DNA of 64,000 bases from Paracoccus sp. (in: a-proteobacteria) (GTDB taxonomy: Bacteria > Pseudomonadota > Alphaproteobacteria > Rhodobacterales > Rhodobacteraceae), in the NCBI RefSeq assembly GCF_030604785.1, contig NZ_JAUVVF010000011.1, positions 1 to 64,000 on the forward strand. The letters run 5' to 3'. Position 1 is the stretch's first letter. Each line of letters begins with the position of its first letter. Made by a program: the position numbers and the translations under genes. Below, one piece after another: positions 1 through 9,061 of the stretch. The notes beneath the pieces were generated by a model. That model saw only the letters and a program-made list of their open reading frames with translations, was not told the DNA's origin and searched no databases.

Positions 1-1031
1 CCGCAGATCACCATATTGGCCCGCGGCTTCTGATGTGCCGCAAACCGAGGCCTGAAAGAAGTTCGCACTCGATCAAAAGCCACCGGGGTCTGAAGCCTCT
101 TGCATCACGGGCGGCAACCAAAGAAGAGGCTGAAACAAGTGATGGTTGCGCCGGTCGATTACCGTCACGGCGATTCCGGCGTGACCAAGGCGCTTGGCCA
201 CTTCGAGCCCGGCGAAGCCCGCGCCGATGATCACCACGTCACGAAAAACCGATCTCGCTCATCTTGCAGGCCTTGCGTTTTCGCTTCTTCGGGTGATTGG
301 CTTACGACGGCCCAACAAGTGCACCCGCTGCCGGTAGCATGAGCCAACTGCAAGCCGCGACGATTGTTCCGAAGGCCGGTGAAGCATTCCCGGTCGCGTC
401 GGGCGGCGCCGTGGGTGAGCGCCGCGTCAGATTGCCAAGCAGTAATCCCCAGTTGAGCGCGCGACACTAGGAACGGCCAAGTAGCTCATCTTGTGCCAGA
501 TCCTCAGCGGACATCCGTGCCATGCCTGCGCCGACGCATAACCAGCTGGCGCATCAGCCGTTCATCAATGCTCGTTACCAGAGGTTGATCTCGAAAATCT
601 CGCGTATCAAGCAAAGCGAATAGCGGGCAGTTCGAGCGGTCCGCTCTCGCGCCGATATTTCCACACGGCGACTAACAGCAATGCTGTGTTGCCGGGATAG
701 CGTGACAAAAGCTAGGGCCCAGTCCGGAATACCAAGGCGGATGTCAACCGGCGGCGGCACCGGATTACTATAGTTGTCAGTGGTGGCGAGTCGCGCGTAG
801 CCATGCGCGCCTTTGCCTTCTGGTCAGCTCCGTCCAGCTCTTCGCCCGTGTTATCATCAGGTCGACCTGCAGCGTAGCGACAGAATGAACGGAACGCTGC
901 CGGATAGTGGGCGAAGTCTTGACCGCAGGGAGCGGGGTTTGTCACGCCCTTGAACAAGGCAAGACGCTGCTCGAAATACGAAACGCGCCAGATCTTCGCG
1001 ACCCGATCGTCGTTTTTGGCGATGCAGGGCC
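1..1031. other. Poorly coding, decayed region beside tRNA-Arg
   Basis: No convincing intact gene is visible in this first kilobase. The listed ORFs are short, overlap each other on both strands and match no family I recognise. The base composition is visibly less GC-rich than the rest of the window, especially around 480-760. One gene remnant can be read on the minus strand (see 118..245). The block lies immediately beyond the 3' end of tRNA-Arg, the usual side for an integrated element. I infer a degraded island edge or old deletion scar, but I see no integrase, att repeat or transposase. Confidence 0.5.
118..245 (-). pseudogene. Remnant of a type II NADH dehydrogenase-like flavoprotein N-terminus
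   Basis: Minus-strand translation gives DVVIIGAGFAGLEVAKRLG followed by a stretch ending RRNHHLFQPLL. This is the FAD-binding Rossmann start (GxGxxG) and the conserved HHLFQPLLYQVAT region of NDH-2 type enzymes. After QPLL the expected YQVAT sequence is lost and a stop follows within about 15 codons, and there is no ATG start ahead of the fragment. The remaining roughly 350 residues expected of the family are absent. I call it a truncated, frameshifted fragment; the family call is good but the exact ends are approximate. Confidence 0.6.
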
Positions 1032-1108
<77 letters not shown>

Positions 1109-1176
1109 CTGCGGGCGTAGATACAGGCGCGGCAGGTCAGGCGCAATGCCGAAATGATCCCGCCACGCCGAAGCTG

Positions 1177-1923
1177 TCAGGCAGCCGACAGGGCCGCCAC
1201 GATCGGCCCGAAATCGGCGGCTTTCAGGCTGGCGCCGCCGACCAGCGCCCCGTTCACGTGCGGGATCGCGAAGATCTCGGCCGCGTTCGAGGGCTTGACG
1301 CTGCCCCCATAAAGCAGCGCCACATCCGCGCCGTCGGACAGGCGCTTGCCCAGATCGGCGCGCAGAAGAGCGTGAACCTCGGCGATCTGCTCGGTGGTGG
1401 GGGTGCGGCCGGTGCCGATGGCCCAGACGGGCTCGTAGGCGATGACGGTGTTCGCGGCTGTGGCTCCCTCGGGCAGCGAGGCCGCAAGCTGCGCGGCGAT
1501 CACATCCAGCGTCTCGCCCGCGTCGCGCTGCGCCTCGGTCTCGCCCAGGCAGATGATGGCGACGAGGCCCGCCTCATGCGCGGCGCGGGCCTTGGCGGCG
1601 ACCATCTCGCTGGTCTCGCCGTGATCGGCGCGGCGTTCGGAATGGCCGAGGATGACATGGCTGGCCCCGACATCCGCCAGCTGCGCGGCCGCCAGATCTC
1701 CGGTATGCGCGCCCGAAGCCTTGGCATGGCAATCCTGCCCGCCGAGCTTGATGCCACGTCCCTCGATGCGGGCCGAGAGGGGATGGATCAGAACCGCGGG
1801 CGGGCAGATCAGGACATCGCAACCGGGTGCGGGATGAGCCTCGGCCAGGGCCTCGACCTCGGCTAGGGCGGCGAGGGTGCCGTTCATCTTCCAGTTGCCT
1901 GCTGCCAGCTTGCGCGGTGCCAT
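1177..1923 (-). CDS. tpiA: Triosephosphate isomerase (housekeeping)
   Basis: This is a full-length 248-residue TIM-barrel enzyme that interconverts dihydroxyacetone phosphate and glyceraldehyde 3-phosphate in glycolysis and gluconeogenesis. Visible signatures are the N-terminal NWKMNG with the catalytic Lys (about residue 12), GHSERR with the catalytic His (94), [11 protein letters not shown] with the catalytic Glu (164) and the phosphate-binding GGSVKPSN near the C-terminus. It stands alone between tRNA-Arg and an Fe-S assembly gene. The window holds a second tpiA-like gene (19816..20577) inside the erythritol cluster. This copy, outside any catabolic operon, is the likely glycolytic enzyme. 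Confidence 0.97.
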   Translation of the reverse strand: MAPRKLAAGNWKMNGTLAALAEVEALAEAHPAPGCDVLICPPAVLIHPLSARIEGRGIKLGGQDCHAKASGAHTGDLAAAQLADVGASHVILGHSERRADHGETSEMVAAKARAAHEAGLVAIICLGETEAQRDAGETLDVIAAQLAASLPEGATAANTVIAYEPVWAIGTGRTPTTEQIAEVHALLRADLGKRLSDGADVALLYGGSVKPSNAAEIFAIPHVNGALVGGASLKAADFGPIVAALSAA

Positions 1924-1993
1924 GTCGTTCCTCCGTTTGACTGCGTCAGCAGTTAAGCGGAGGCGGAGGGCCGCGCAATACTCTTGTGGCCGC

Positions 1994-2368
1994 TCAGCCC
2001 TGTGCGGCGCGGCTGCCTTCCAGCGGCTCGAAACGCACGGATTCGCCGCAGCCGCAACTGTCGGTCACGTTCGGATTGCGGAAGCGGAAGCCCGAATCCA
2101 GCAGGCCGGTTTCGTAGTCGATCTCGGTGCCGAAAAGGAACATCTGCGCCATCGGCGCGATCAGCACGCGGGCGGCGCCCTGTTCCACGACCTCTTCGGC
2201 GGGGGCGGCGGCCTCGGCCAGTTCCATCGTGTATTCCATGCCCGCGCAGCCGCCCTTCTTCAGCCCGATCCGCAGGCCATAGGCGCCCTTGCCCGCCATC
2301 AGGCGGGCGATCTGCGCCTCGGCGGCGGGGGTGATGGTCACGGGTGCGGTTCCGGGCAGGGCAAACAT
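1994..2368 (-). CDS. Iron-sulfur cluster assembly accessory protein (IscA/SufA/ErpA type)
   Basis: This 124-residue A-type carrier protein would hold or deliver Fe-S clusters to apoproteins in the cytoplasm. It carries the three conserved cysteines of the family: one in [10 protein letters not shown] and the C-terminal pair in the CGCGES motif. The start begins [16 protein letters not shown], matching the family's typical opening, where a short lead precedes the ITPAA strand. It is followed upstream (at higher coordinates, same strand) by a DUF59 protein of the SUF system, so the two probably serve one Fe-S maturation step. The subtype (SufA, IscA or ErpA) cannot be decided from sequence alone. 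Confidence 0.93.
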   Translation of the reverse strand: MFALPGTAPVTITPAAEAQIARLMAGKGAYGLRIGLKKGGCAGMEYTMELAEAAAPAEEVVEQGAARVLIAPMAQMFLFGTEIDYETGLLDSGFRFRNPNVTDSCGCGESVRFEPLEGSRAAQG

Positions 2369-2477
2369 GGATGCGTTCCTCGACTACGTCCTGCAAGAGA
2401 TAGGCGTCCGGACCCGGTCGCTCAAGGCGCGGGGGCGGGGCAGGGTGCCCGATCCCGCCCGCGCAGGGCGCCGGATG

Positions 2478-2834
2478 CTACATGAAGCCCAGTTCCAGAC
2501 GGGCCTCGTCCGACATCATGTCCATGCCCCATTGGGGCTGAAAGGTCATCTCGACATCGACCTGCTTGACGCCCGGCACTGCCTCGACCGCGTCGGCGAC
2601 CCAGCCCGGCATCTCGCCCGCGACGGGGCAGCCGGGGGCGGTCAGGGTCATGATCACCTTGACCTCGGCGGCGTCGTTGATCTCGACCGTGTAGATCAGG
2701 CCCAGATCGTGGATGTTGACCGGGATCTCGGGGTCATAGACCGTCTTGCAGGCCTCGACGACCGCCTCGTAAAGCGGGTGATCGGTGGTCGAGGGCGCGA
2801 TCAGGGGCGCGCCCTCCATCAGGGGTTCGGTCAT
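2478..2834 (-). CDS. SUF-associated DUF59 (MIP18-family) Fe-S assembly protein
   Basis: The protein is 118 residues when started at the ATG giving MTEPLMEG. The ORF track extends it to 221 residues, but the extra part is antisense to tgt and does not resemble the family. The DUF59 core is clear: [16 protein letters not shown], then [16 protein letters not shown] with the conserved TxxxCP cysteine, and a C-terminal [12 protein letters not shown]. Homologues act in Fe-S cluster assembly or transfer alongside SUF proteins. It lies in the same orientation as the A-type carrier next door, about 110 bp upstream of it. It is divergent from tgt, and the 121-bp spacer between them contains an AT-rich stretch (AAATATATAGGG) suitable for a promoter. 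Confidence 0.9.
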   Translation of the reverse strand: MTEPLMEGAPLIAPSTTDHPLYEAVVEACKTVYDPEIPVNIHDLGLIYTVEINDAAEVKVIMTLTAPGCPVAGEMPGWVADAVEAVPGVKQVDVEMTFQPQWGMDMMSDEARLELGFM

Positions 2835-2955
2835 CGCTTCATCCTTCAATTCCGACCAAATATATAGGGCAGCCCTTGCCCCCGGTCCAGTGGCACGCGC
2901 ATTGCGCCCGCGCCCGGCCAAGGCTACAAGCGGCCGCTTCCAGAGGTCAGGCACA

Positions 2956-4089
2956 ATGAACAGCACCCGTTTCGGATTCACACTCCATGCCACGGACGGC
3001 AAGGCGCGCACCGGCGTCATCGACACGCCGCGCGGCCAGATCCGCACCCCGGCCTTCATGCCGGTGGGCACGGCGGCGACCGTCAAGGCGATGCTGCCCG
3101 ACAGCGTGGCCGCGACCGGGGCAGACATCCTGCTGGGCAACACCTATCACCTGATGCTGCGGCCCACCGCCGAACGCGTCGCGCGGATGGGCGGGCTGCA
3201 CCGCTTCATGAACTGGCAGAAGCCGATCCTGACCGACTCGGGCGGGTTTCAGGTCATGTCTCTGGCCGGTCTGCGGAAGCTGACCGAGGAGGGCGTGACC
3301 TTTTCCAGCCATGTCGACGGATCGAAGCACCACCTGACGCCCGAACGCAGCATGGAGATCCAGCGGCTTTTGGGCAGCGACATCGTGATGTGCTTTGACG
3401 AGTGCCCCGCGCTGCCCGCGACCGAAGCCGAGGTCGCGGCCTCGATGCGGCTGTCGATGCGGTGGGCGCAGCGGTCGCGCGATGCGTTCGGCGATCGGCC
3501 GGGCCATGCGCTGTTTGGAATCATGCAGGGCGGCGTCACCCGCGACCTGCGTGAGGAATCCGCCCAGGCGCTGCAGGCGATCGGCTTTGACGGCTATGCG
3601 GTTGGCGGCCTGGCCGTGGGCGAGGGGCAGGAGGCCATGTTTGGCGTTCTGGATTACGCCCCGGGCTTTCTGCCCGAGGACAGGCCGCGCTACCTCATGG
3701 GCGTGGGCAAGCCCGATGACATCGTGGGCGCGGTGCAGCGCGGCATCGACATGATGGATTGCGTCCTGCCCTCGCGCTCGGGGCGGACGGGGCAGGCCTG
3801 GACGCCGCGCGGGCAGGTCAACATCAAGAATGCCCGCCACCAGGACGATCCGCGCCCGCTGGACGAGACCTGCACCTGTCCGGCCTGCACCGGCTATTCG
3901 CGCGCCTATCTGCACCACGTCTTTCGCGCGAAGGAGATGATCAGCGGCATGCTGCTGACCTGGCACAACCTGCATTACTACCAGCGCCTGATGGAGGGGC
4001 TGCGCGGCGCCATCGCCGAGGGGAGGCTGGACGCCTTCGTCGCCGATTTCCACGCCAGACGGGCCGAAGGCGACATCGAGCCGCTCTGA
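2956..4089 (+). CDS. tgt: Queuine tRNA-ribosyltransferase
   Basis: The enzyme swaps guanine-34 of GUN-anticodon tRNAs for the queuosine precursor base. From the ATG giving [10 protein letters not shown] it has 377 residues, the usual length of bacterial Tgt; the longer ORF start at 2785 overlaps the divergent gene and is rejected. It shows the substrate-pocket motif [19 protein letters not shown], the catalytic region [13 protein letters not shown] with the nucleophilic Asp, and the zinc site [16 protein letters not shown]. The riboflavin regulatory segment follows directly downstream. Confidence 0.97.
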   Translation: MNSTRFGFTLHATDGKARTGVIDTPRGQIRTPAFMPVGTAATVKAMLPDSVAATGADILLGNTYHLMLRPTAERVARMGGLHRFMNWQKPILTDSGGFQVMSLAGLRKLTEEGVTFSSHVDGSKHHLTPERSMEIQRLLGSDIVMCFDECPALPATEAEVAASMRLSMRWAQRSRDAFGDRPGHALFGIMQGGVTRDLREESAQALQAIGFDGYAVGGLAVGEGQEAMFGVLDYAPGFLPEDRPRYLMGVGKPDDIVGAVQRGIDMMDCVLPSRSGRTGQAWTPRGQVNIKNARHQDDPRPLDETCTCPACTGYSRAYLHHVFRAKEMISGMLLTWHNLHYYQRLMEGLRGAIAEGRLDAFVADFHARRAEGDIEPL

Positions 4090-4123
4090 TGTCGTTTTTT
4101 GCCGCTGGTCTGCCGCTTGGGCC

Positions 4124-4152
4124 TTGGCGCCGCTTTTCGGAATGCCTATTCT
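4124..4152 (+). promoter_or_regulatory. Sigma-70-type promoter for the FMN riboswitch / ribH
   Basis: TTGGCG and TATTCT are separated by exactly 17 bp and lie just after the tgt stop codon. Transcription starting 7-8 bp downstream would begin at about 4160, which is where the FMN aptamer starts. Position and spacing fit well, but it is a motif call only. Confidence 0.55.
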
Positions 4153-4159
4153 GCAAGTG

Positions 4160-4283
4160 TTCTCAGGGCGGGGTGCAATTCCCCACCGGCGGTGACAGCC
4201 CGCGAGCGCCTTTCCCGTCGGGAGAGGGTCAGCAGATCCGGTGAAATTCCGGGGCCGACGGTATAGTCCGGATGGAAGAGAAC
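4160..4283 (+). promoter_or_regulatory. FMN riboswitch (RFN element)
   Basis: The aptamer consensus is nearly complete: AGGGCGGGGTGCAATTCCCC, ACCGGCGGT, GCCCGCGAGC, GGTCAGCAGATCCGGTG, AAATTCCGGGGCCGACGGT and ATAGTCCGGATGGAAGAGA. It binds flavin mononucleotide and turns down expression of riboflavin genes when FMN is plentiful. The roughly 75 nt between aptamer and ribH start would hold the expression platform. I see no clear U-tract terminator there, so translational control by sequestering the ribosome site is more likely, though unproven. Confidence 0.96.
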
Positions 4284-4358
4284 CGCTGCGGGCGTCCCCA
4301 TGCGCCCGTGGTGGTATGCCTTGGGGGCCTGACGCAGCTAACGTAAGGTTCCTGAAAG

Positions 4359-4829
4359 ATGACCAAATCTCCTCGTATCGCCTTCATCAAGGCCCGCTGG
4401 CACGCCGATGTCGTGGACCGCGCGCATGACGGTTTCGTCGCCGAGGCCGCCGGCCTGATGCCCGGCGCCCAGGTCGAGGCCTGGGACGTGCCCGGCGCCT
4501 TCGAGATGCCGCTGCTGGCCAAGAAGCTGGCCCAGACCGGCAAATATGATGCCGTGGTCGCGGCGGCGCTTGTCGTCGATGGCGGCATCTACCGGCATGA
4601 TTTCGTGGCGCAGGCCGTGGTGTCCGGGCTGATGCAGGCGGGCATGGAAACCGGCGTTCCGGTCTTCTCGGTCTCGCTGACGCCGCATAATTATCAGGAG
4701 ACCGAGCTTCTGACCGGCTTCTACCGCGAGCATTTCGTGAAGAAGGGCGCCGAGGCGGCCAATGCCGTCGCCCAGATGCTGGCGGTCGAGACCCGTCTGG
4801 CCCGCCTGGATCAGGCCGAGGCCGCCTGA
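4359..4829 (+). CDS. ribH: 6,7-dimethyl-8-ribityllumazine synthase, RibH2 type
   Basis: Lumazine synthase condenses the pyrimidinedione and butanone-phosphate precursors in the penultimate step of riboflavin synthesis. The 156-residue protein has KARWHADVVDRAHDGF, WDVPGAFEMPL, GGIYRHDFVAQAVVSG and SVSLTPHNYQE. The RWHAD opening and the IYRHDF segment match RibH2 of Brucella and rhizobia rather than the common RibH1 (which has a GxxHF-type motif). RibH2 genes in those organisms are also riboswitch-controlled and stand alone, as here: no ribA, ribB, ribC or ribD lies nearby. The 3' end overlaps the convergent dehydrogenase gene by 19 bp. Confidence 0.94.
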   Translation: MTKSPRIAFIKARWHADVVDRAHDGFVAEAAGLMPGAQVEAWDVPGAFEMPLLAKKLAQTGKYDAVVAAALVVDGGIYRHDFVAQAVVSGLMQAGMETGVPVFSVSLTPHNYQETELLTGFYREHFVKKGAEAANAVAQMLAVETRLARLDQAEAA

Positions 4830-6463
4830 TCCATCCGCAGGCGGTGCCGCGTCAGCAGCATCGCCTGCGTCTGCCGCAATTCGGCCGCGCGATGGGCGTC
4901 GTCCCAGCCAAGCGCCTGCGCGCAGAGATCGGCCACCCGCGACAGGTCGCGCGCCGAAAGCCGCCCCGTTACCGCCAGCGCCGTGCGGCGCATGACCAGA
5001 TCGGCCAGCGTGCCGACCTGTTCGTTGCGGATGACCCAGTCCAGTTCCTGTTCGCTGTGATCGCTGGCCTCCAGCATCACCGGCGCTGCGCCCTCGGCCT
5101 GCAGGATGGCCTCGGCCGTCGTGCCGTAGCGCGCCAGAAGCTGGCGCGCGCGGGCGGGCGCGGCGAGGCTGCAGCGGGCCGCGTCGTCGCTCCACGCGCC
5201 CGGATCAGCCGGGTAATCGCGGCCACCGCCGATGGGTAGCAGGGCCGTGTCGCGGCGGCGCGTGACGCCCAGGCGCGCCATCAGGTCATCTGCGACCTCG
5301 GCGGCAAAGCCGCGGAAGGTCGTCCATTTGCCGCCCACCAGCGATATGATCGGCCAGCGGCGCGCGCCCTCGGGGGTGATCTCGGGGGCGGAATGGTCGC
5401 GGCTGATCAGGCCGGGATTGGCAGCATTCGAGGCGGGCAGGGGCCGGATGCCGGAATAGGCATAGACGATCTGGCTTTCGTCGAAATCGAGACCCGGCAG
5501 CAGGCCGCGCAGCGCGCCAAGGAAGTAGGCGATTTCGGCATCGTCGCAGGCCACGTTGTCGGGGTCGTCCGCGCGGATATCGGTCGATCCGACCAGCGCC
5601 CGGTCCAGATAGGGAAAGACCAGGCAGATGCGTCCGTCATCGGCCTCGAAATAGATCATCCGGCCCTTCAGCGCGGCCAGCAGTTCGGGATGGTCCAGCA
5701 GGATATGCGACCCCCTTGTGCCGCCGATCAGCCGCGACGGCGCGCCGAGCGCCGCGTTCACCCGGTCGATCCACGGGCCCGCCGCGTTCACCACGATGCG
5801 CGGGCGCAGGGCCAGCGGCCCGGACGGGCCGTCGAAGCGGATCACCTGGCCGTCCGTCCCCGCCAGGGTCGTGTGGTTCCGCGCCAATGCCTGTGGATGG
5901 GCGCTGAGCCCGTCCGCGACCAGCTCCCAGACCAGCCGTTCGGGCAGCGTCACCGCCGCGTCGTAATATTGCCCCGCCGCCCGGATGCGCGGTGTCAGGG
6001 GCGGGATTTCACGCAGCGCACGGGCCCGCGACCAGAGCTGGTGGCGCGGCATGACCCGGTGGCGGCGGCCGTAGAAATCATACATCGCCAACCCCGCCTT
6101 CATCAGCACTGCGCCGCGGCTGCGCGGGGCGGTGGTCGATCCCATCAGCGTCCGCAGGGCCGGGCCGATGCCGCGCAGCCATGAGAAGATCGGGATCACC
6201 GTCGGCAGCGGCCTGACCAGATGCGGCGCGTTCTTCAGAAGCAGGTTCCGTTCCAGCGTCGATTGCGCCACCAACCGCAATTCACCGGTTTCCAGATACT
6301 TGATGCCGCCATGGATCAGCCGCGAGGGCGCAGCCGAGGTGCCGCCGCCGTAATCGCCCTTGTCGATGATGGCGCAATCGATTCCCTGCTCGCAGAGGTC
6401 GCGGAAAAGACCCGCCCCGTTGATGCCCGCGCCCAGGATCAGCACATCGATATCGCGGATCAT
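4811..6463 (-). CDS. FAD-dependent polyol-phosphate (glycerol-3-phosphate type) dehydrogenase
   Basis: This 550-residue GlpD-family flavoprotein oxidises a polyol phosphate to the keto-phosphate and passes electrons to quinone. The FAD site is clear (LILGAGINGAGLFRDL), followed by the GlpD signature GGTSAAPSRLIHGGIKYLETGE, an FPYLDRALVGSTD segment and SLVGGKWTTFRGFA. A C-terminal helical domain is present as in GlpD. It is the last gene of the leftward operon and overlaps the upstream FGGY kinase by 4 bp, so kinase and dehydrogenase act in series. It is clearly distinct from EryB at 14259..15776. The substrate is unknown: glycerol 3-phosphate, erythritol phosphate or another tetritol or pentitol phosphate are all possible. 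Confidence 0.88.
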   Translation of the reverse strand: MIRDIDVLILGAGINGAGLFRDLCEQGIDCAIIDKGDYGGGTSAAPSRLIHGGIKYLETGELRLVAQSTLERNLLLKNAPHLVRPLPTVIPIFSWLRGIGPALRTLMGSTTAPRSRGAVLMKAGLAMYDFYGRRHRVMPRHQLWSRARALREIPPLTPRIRAAGQYYDAAVTLPERLVWELVADGLSAHPQALARNHTTLAGTDGQVIRFDGPSGPLALRPRIVVNAAGPWIDRVNAALGAPSRLIGGTRGSHILLDHPELLAALKGRMIYFEADDGRICLVFPYLDRALVGSTDIRADDPDNVACDDAEIAYFLGALRGLLPGLDFDESQIVYAYSGIRPLPASNAANPGLISRDHSAPEITPEGARRWPIISLVGGKWTTFRGFAAEVADDLMARLGVTRRRDTALLPIGGGRDYPADPGAWSDDAARCSLAAPARARQLLARYGTTAEAILQAEGAAPVMLEASDHSEQELDWVIRNEQVGTLADLVMRRTALAVTGRLSARDLSRVADLCAQALGWDDAHRAAELRQTQAMLLTRHRLRMDQAASA

Positions 6464-7950
6464 AGCTCGCCCAAGGCCTCGATCCGTGGCCAGAGCGGCG
6501 TCAGCGCCGCCGCCAGATCGGATAGAACGGCATGGCGCGCGGCCAGATCAGCGGCGCGGGCGGGATCGGGGTGATGCGTCACGCCGTCCGGTCCGTCGCG
6601 CGGATCCGGCTGGGGCGAGGCAAAGAGCCCCACACCCGCACCCGCGCAGCGTGCCGCGCCCCAGGCGGCGGCCTCTTCCACAGCCGAGGTGGTGACGGGC
6701 ATGTCCAGCGCATCGGCGAAAAGCTGCGCCAGCAGCGGCGCGCGCGAGATGCCTCCGGTCAGGCGGGCGTGGCGGGGGGCAAACCCCTCGCGCAGGGCCT
6801 CGACATGGTGGCGGTGGTTCAGGGCGATCCCCTCGACCACGGCGCGCAGAAGGGCGGGGCGATGCTGCCAGCCGCGCAGGCCGAAGAAGGCGCCGCTGGC
6901 CTGCGGCCCGTGGGGCGATCCGAAGAGATAGGGATGAAAGAGGGCCGTCGAGGGGCGGCTCAGCGCGGCCTCGATCTGCGGGATGGCCTGCAGATGAAGC
7001 GGCGTGCCAGAACCGTCATCGGCGCAGAGATTGTCCAGAAACCAGTCGTAGTTTGCTGACGAGGCCGGCGAAATCGACATGGCGTTCCATTCGCCGCGGG
7101 CGATGCCGTTGCGGCAGAACCAGCGCGGATCGGTCAGGGGCTGACGGGTGACAGTCTCGTTGATCGAATAGGTCCCGGCGACGATGGCGACGATCCCTTC
7201 GCCGTAGCCGCCCGAACCGAGCGCCGAGGCCGTCACGTCATGCAGCCCCGCCGCGACCGGCGTGCCGGGCAGAAGGCCGGTCATCGCGGCGGCCTCGGGT
7301 GTCACATGGCCCACGATCTGATCGGGCGGCGCGATCTCGGGCAGGGGCAGGGGGCCAAGGCCGAACAGGTCCGGGATGTCGGGCGCGTAGTCCTGGGTCT
7401 GCATATCGGTGAAGGATGTGCTGGCCTCGGTCAGGTCGGTGCCGATCCGGCCGGTCAGGCACAGGGTCAGCCAATCCTTGCAGGCAAGGACATGGCCGAT
7501 GGCGGCAAAGCGGTCGGGCTGGTTGGCGCGGATCCAACCGAGGATCGCGGACGGGGCCGAGGCATGGGGCATCTGCCCCGTCCGCGCCACGGCCCGCGCG
7601 GCGGTTCCGTCGCGCGCCCAGTCCTCGGCGACGCTGCCTGCGCGGCTGTCCAGCGACAGGATGCCCGGGCCAAGCGGCGCGCCCGCGCGGTCCAGCAGAT
7701 AGAGCCCGTCGCCATGCGCGGTCGCGGCCACGCCGGCGATCCGCGAGGCGGGCTGACCCGAGGCCGCGATGGCTTCGGAAATGGCGGCGGCGGTCTGGCG
7801 CCACAGATCGGCCATGTCGCGTTCGACATGGCGGGGCTGCGGCATGGATTGCGCGACGCGCCGCCGGGCGGTGGCCAAAACCCGGCCCGAGGCGTCGAAG
7901 ATCACCGCCTTGGTGACGGTCAGGCCGTTGTCGATGCCCAGCAGCAGCAT
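6460..7950 (-). CDS. FGGY-family carbohydrate kinase
   Basis: A 496-residue sugar or polyol kinase of the xylulokinase/glycerol kinase superfamily. It begins LLLGIDNGLTVTKAVIFDA (phosphate loop of the ASKHA fold), has GVAATAHGDGLYLLD and KDWLTLCLTG in the first domain, VAAGLHDVTASALGSGG between domains, and the C-terminal FGGY-type signature LTGGISRAPLLAQLFADAL. It sits between the ABC importer genes and the GlpD-like dehydrogenase, and overlaps the latter. Its likely role is ATP-dependent phosphorylation of the imported polyol before oxidation. It differs markedly from EryA across the divergent promoter, so it probably acts on another substrate. It resembles xylulose- or ketogulonate-type kinases but I cannot name the sugar. 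Confidence 0.87.
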   Translation of the reverse strand: MLLLGIDNGLTVTKAVIFDASGRVLATARRRVAQSMPQPRHVERDMADLWRQTAAAISEAIAASGQPASRIAGVAATAHGDGLYLLDRAGAPLGPGILSLDSRAGSVAEDWARDGTAARAVARTGQMPHASAPSAILGWIRANQPDRFAAIGHVLACKDWLTLCLTGRIGTDLTEASTSFTDMQTQDYAPDIPDLFGLGPLPLPEIAPPDQIVGHVTPEAAAMTGLLPGTPVAAGLHDVTASALGSGGYGEGIVAIVAGTYSINETVTRQPLTDPRWFCRNGIARGEWNAMSISPASSANYDWFLDNLCADDGSGTPLHLQAIPQIEAALSRPSTALFHPYLFGSPHGPQASGAFFGLRGWQHRPALLRAVVEGIALNHRHHVEALREGFAPRHARLTGGISRAPLLAQLFADALDMPVTTSAVEEAAAWGAARCAGAGVGLFASPQPDPRDGPDGVTHHPDPARAADLAARHAVLSDLAAALTPLWPRIEALGEL

Positions 7951-8013
7951 GCGCGTTCCGGTTCCGTGAGAAGGGTCGGCGGCAGGGGCAGGGCGCCCCC
8001 GCCGCCAGAGGGC

Positions 8014-8964
8014 TTATTGATCCAGCACGAAGGGCGCGCTGTAGAGATGCGCGTTCTCGGCGGTGATCAGCAGGCAGTCGAACAGCTGCTTTTCGCTGTC
8101 GGCGCCGGTCTCGCCGGTGCGGATGTAGCTGTCGGCCTGACGCACGGCCTCGGCCGCGAAGACCGCCACGGGTTGCAGGACGGTATAGGCCATCTCGCCC
8201 GCCTTAACGGCCTCGACCGCGTCGGGGCTGCCGTCGAAGCCGCCGACGACGATGCCGTCCAGACGCCCGGCCTCTTTCAGCGCGGCGATGGCGCCAAGGG
8301 CCATCTCGTCATTGCCCGAGATCACGCCGGTGATGTCGGGGTTCGCCTGCAACAGCGACTGCATGCGCTGGAAGCCCTGCGTACGGTCCCAGTTCGCGAC
8401 CTCCTGGCCGACCTTCTCGAATTCGGGATACTGGCTCAGCACGGTCTCGAACCCGTTCGAGCGGGTCTGCGCGTTGTTGTCGGCGGGGTTGCCGAACAAT
8501 TCGACGAACTGGCCGCCCTCTTCGCCCATCGCCTCGACCCAGGCCTGTGCGCCAAGCGCCGCGCCCTGGGCGTTGTTCGACACGAGCTGCGCCTTGGCCA
8601 GACCTTCCTGGTTGATCTCGGCATTCACCAGGAAGACCGGGATGCCGGCATCGACGGCCTTTTGCACCGCGCCGATCGAGCCGTCGGCATTGGCCGGGTC
8701 GAGGATGATCGCCACCGACTGGTTGGTGATCGCGGTGTCGATCAGTGTGCTTTCGGTATTGGTGTCGCCGCGATGGGCGGCCACGTTGGCGGAATAGCCC
8801 AGTTCCTCGGCGGTGGCGCGGGCGACCTCGCCTTCGGTGAACCAGTAGGGGTTGGCGGGGTCGTTCACGATGATCGTGATCAGCCCTTCGGCCCAGGCCG
8901 AGCCGGCCATCAGGGGGGCGCTTGCCACGGCGGCCATCAGCATCCGGCGGGTCATCTTCAGCAT
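8014..8964 (-). CDS. Periplasmic sugar-binding protein of ribose-type ABC importer
   Basis: The 316-residue protein starting MLKMTRRMLM has a standard signal peptide ending SAWAEG, preceded by a purine-rich ribosome site (GGGAGAGAGAGA). The ORF track's longer start adds an unsupported 40-residue N-terminus. The mature part is a periplasmic-binding-protein type 1 fold of the RbsB class: NDPANPYWFTEGE, AIILDPANADG, VFLVNAEI, ISGNDEMALGA and VVGGFDGSPDAVEAV. It gives the importer its specificity. Position opposite eryABC and general similarity to EryG-type proteins suggest erythritol or a related polyol, but the ligand is inferred. Confidence 0.92.
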   Translation of the reverse strand: MLKMTRRMLMAAVASAPLMAGSAWAEGLITIIVNDPANPYWFTEGEVARATAEELGYSANVAAHRGDTNTESTLIDTAITNQSVAIILDPANADGSIGAVQKAVDAGIPVFLVNAEINQEGLAKAQLVSNNAQGAALGAQAWVEAMGEEGGQFVELFGNPADNNAQTRSNGFETVLSQYPEFEKVGQEVANWDRTQGFQRMQSLLQANPDITGVISGNDEMALGAIAALKEAGRLDGIVVGGFDGSPDAVEAVKAGEMAYTVLQPVAVFAAEAVRQADSYIRTGETGADSEKQLFDCLLITAENAHLYSAPFVLDQ

Positions 8965-9061
8965 TCTCTCTCTCCCTTTGGGTTGGTGGTCTGCCCCTTG
9001 CGGGGGTCTTTCCGCGCGGCCCGCCCTCTTTCCGGGCCGTGCGGGGAAGGTCGGGGCGGCC

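Noticed and set aside
4811-6463. Naming this gene glpD or eryB outright
   Set aside because: It is clearly in the GlpD family, but a separate, better-supported EryB is present and the operon does not contain a glycerol kinase or facilitator that I can identify.
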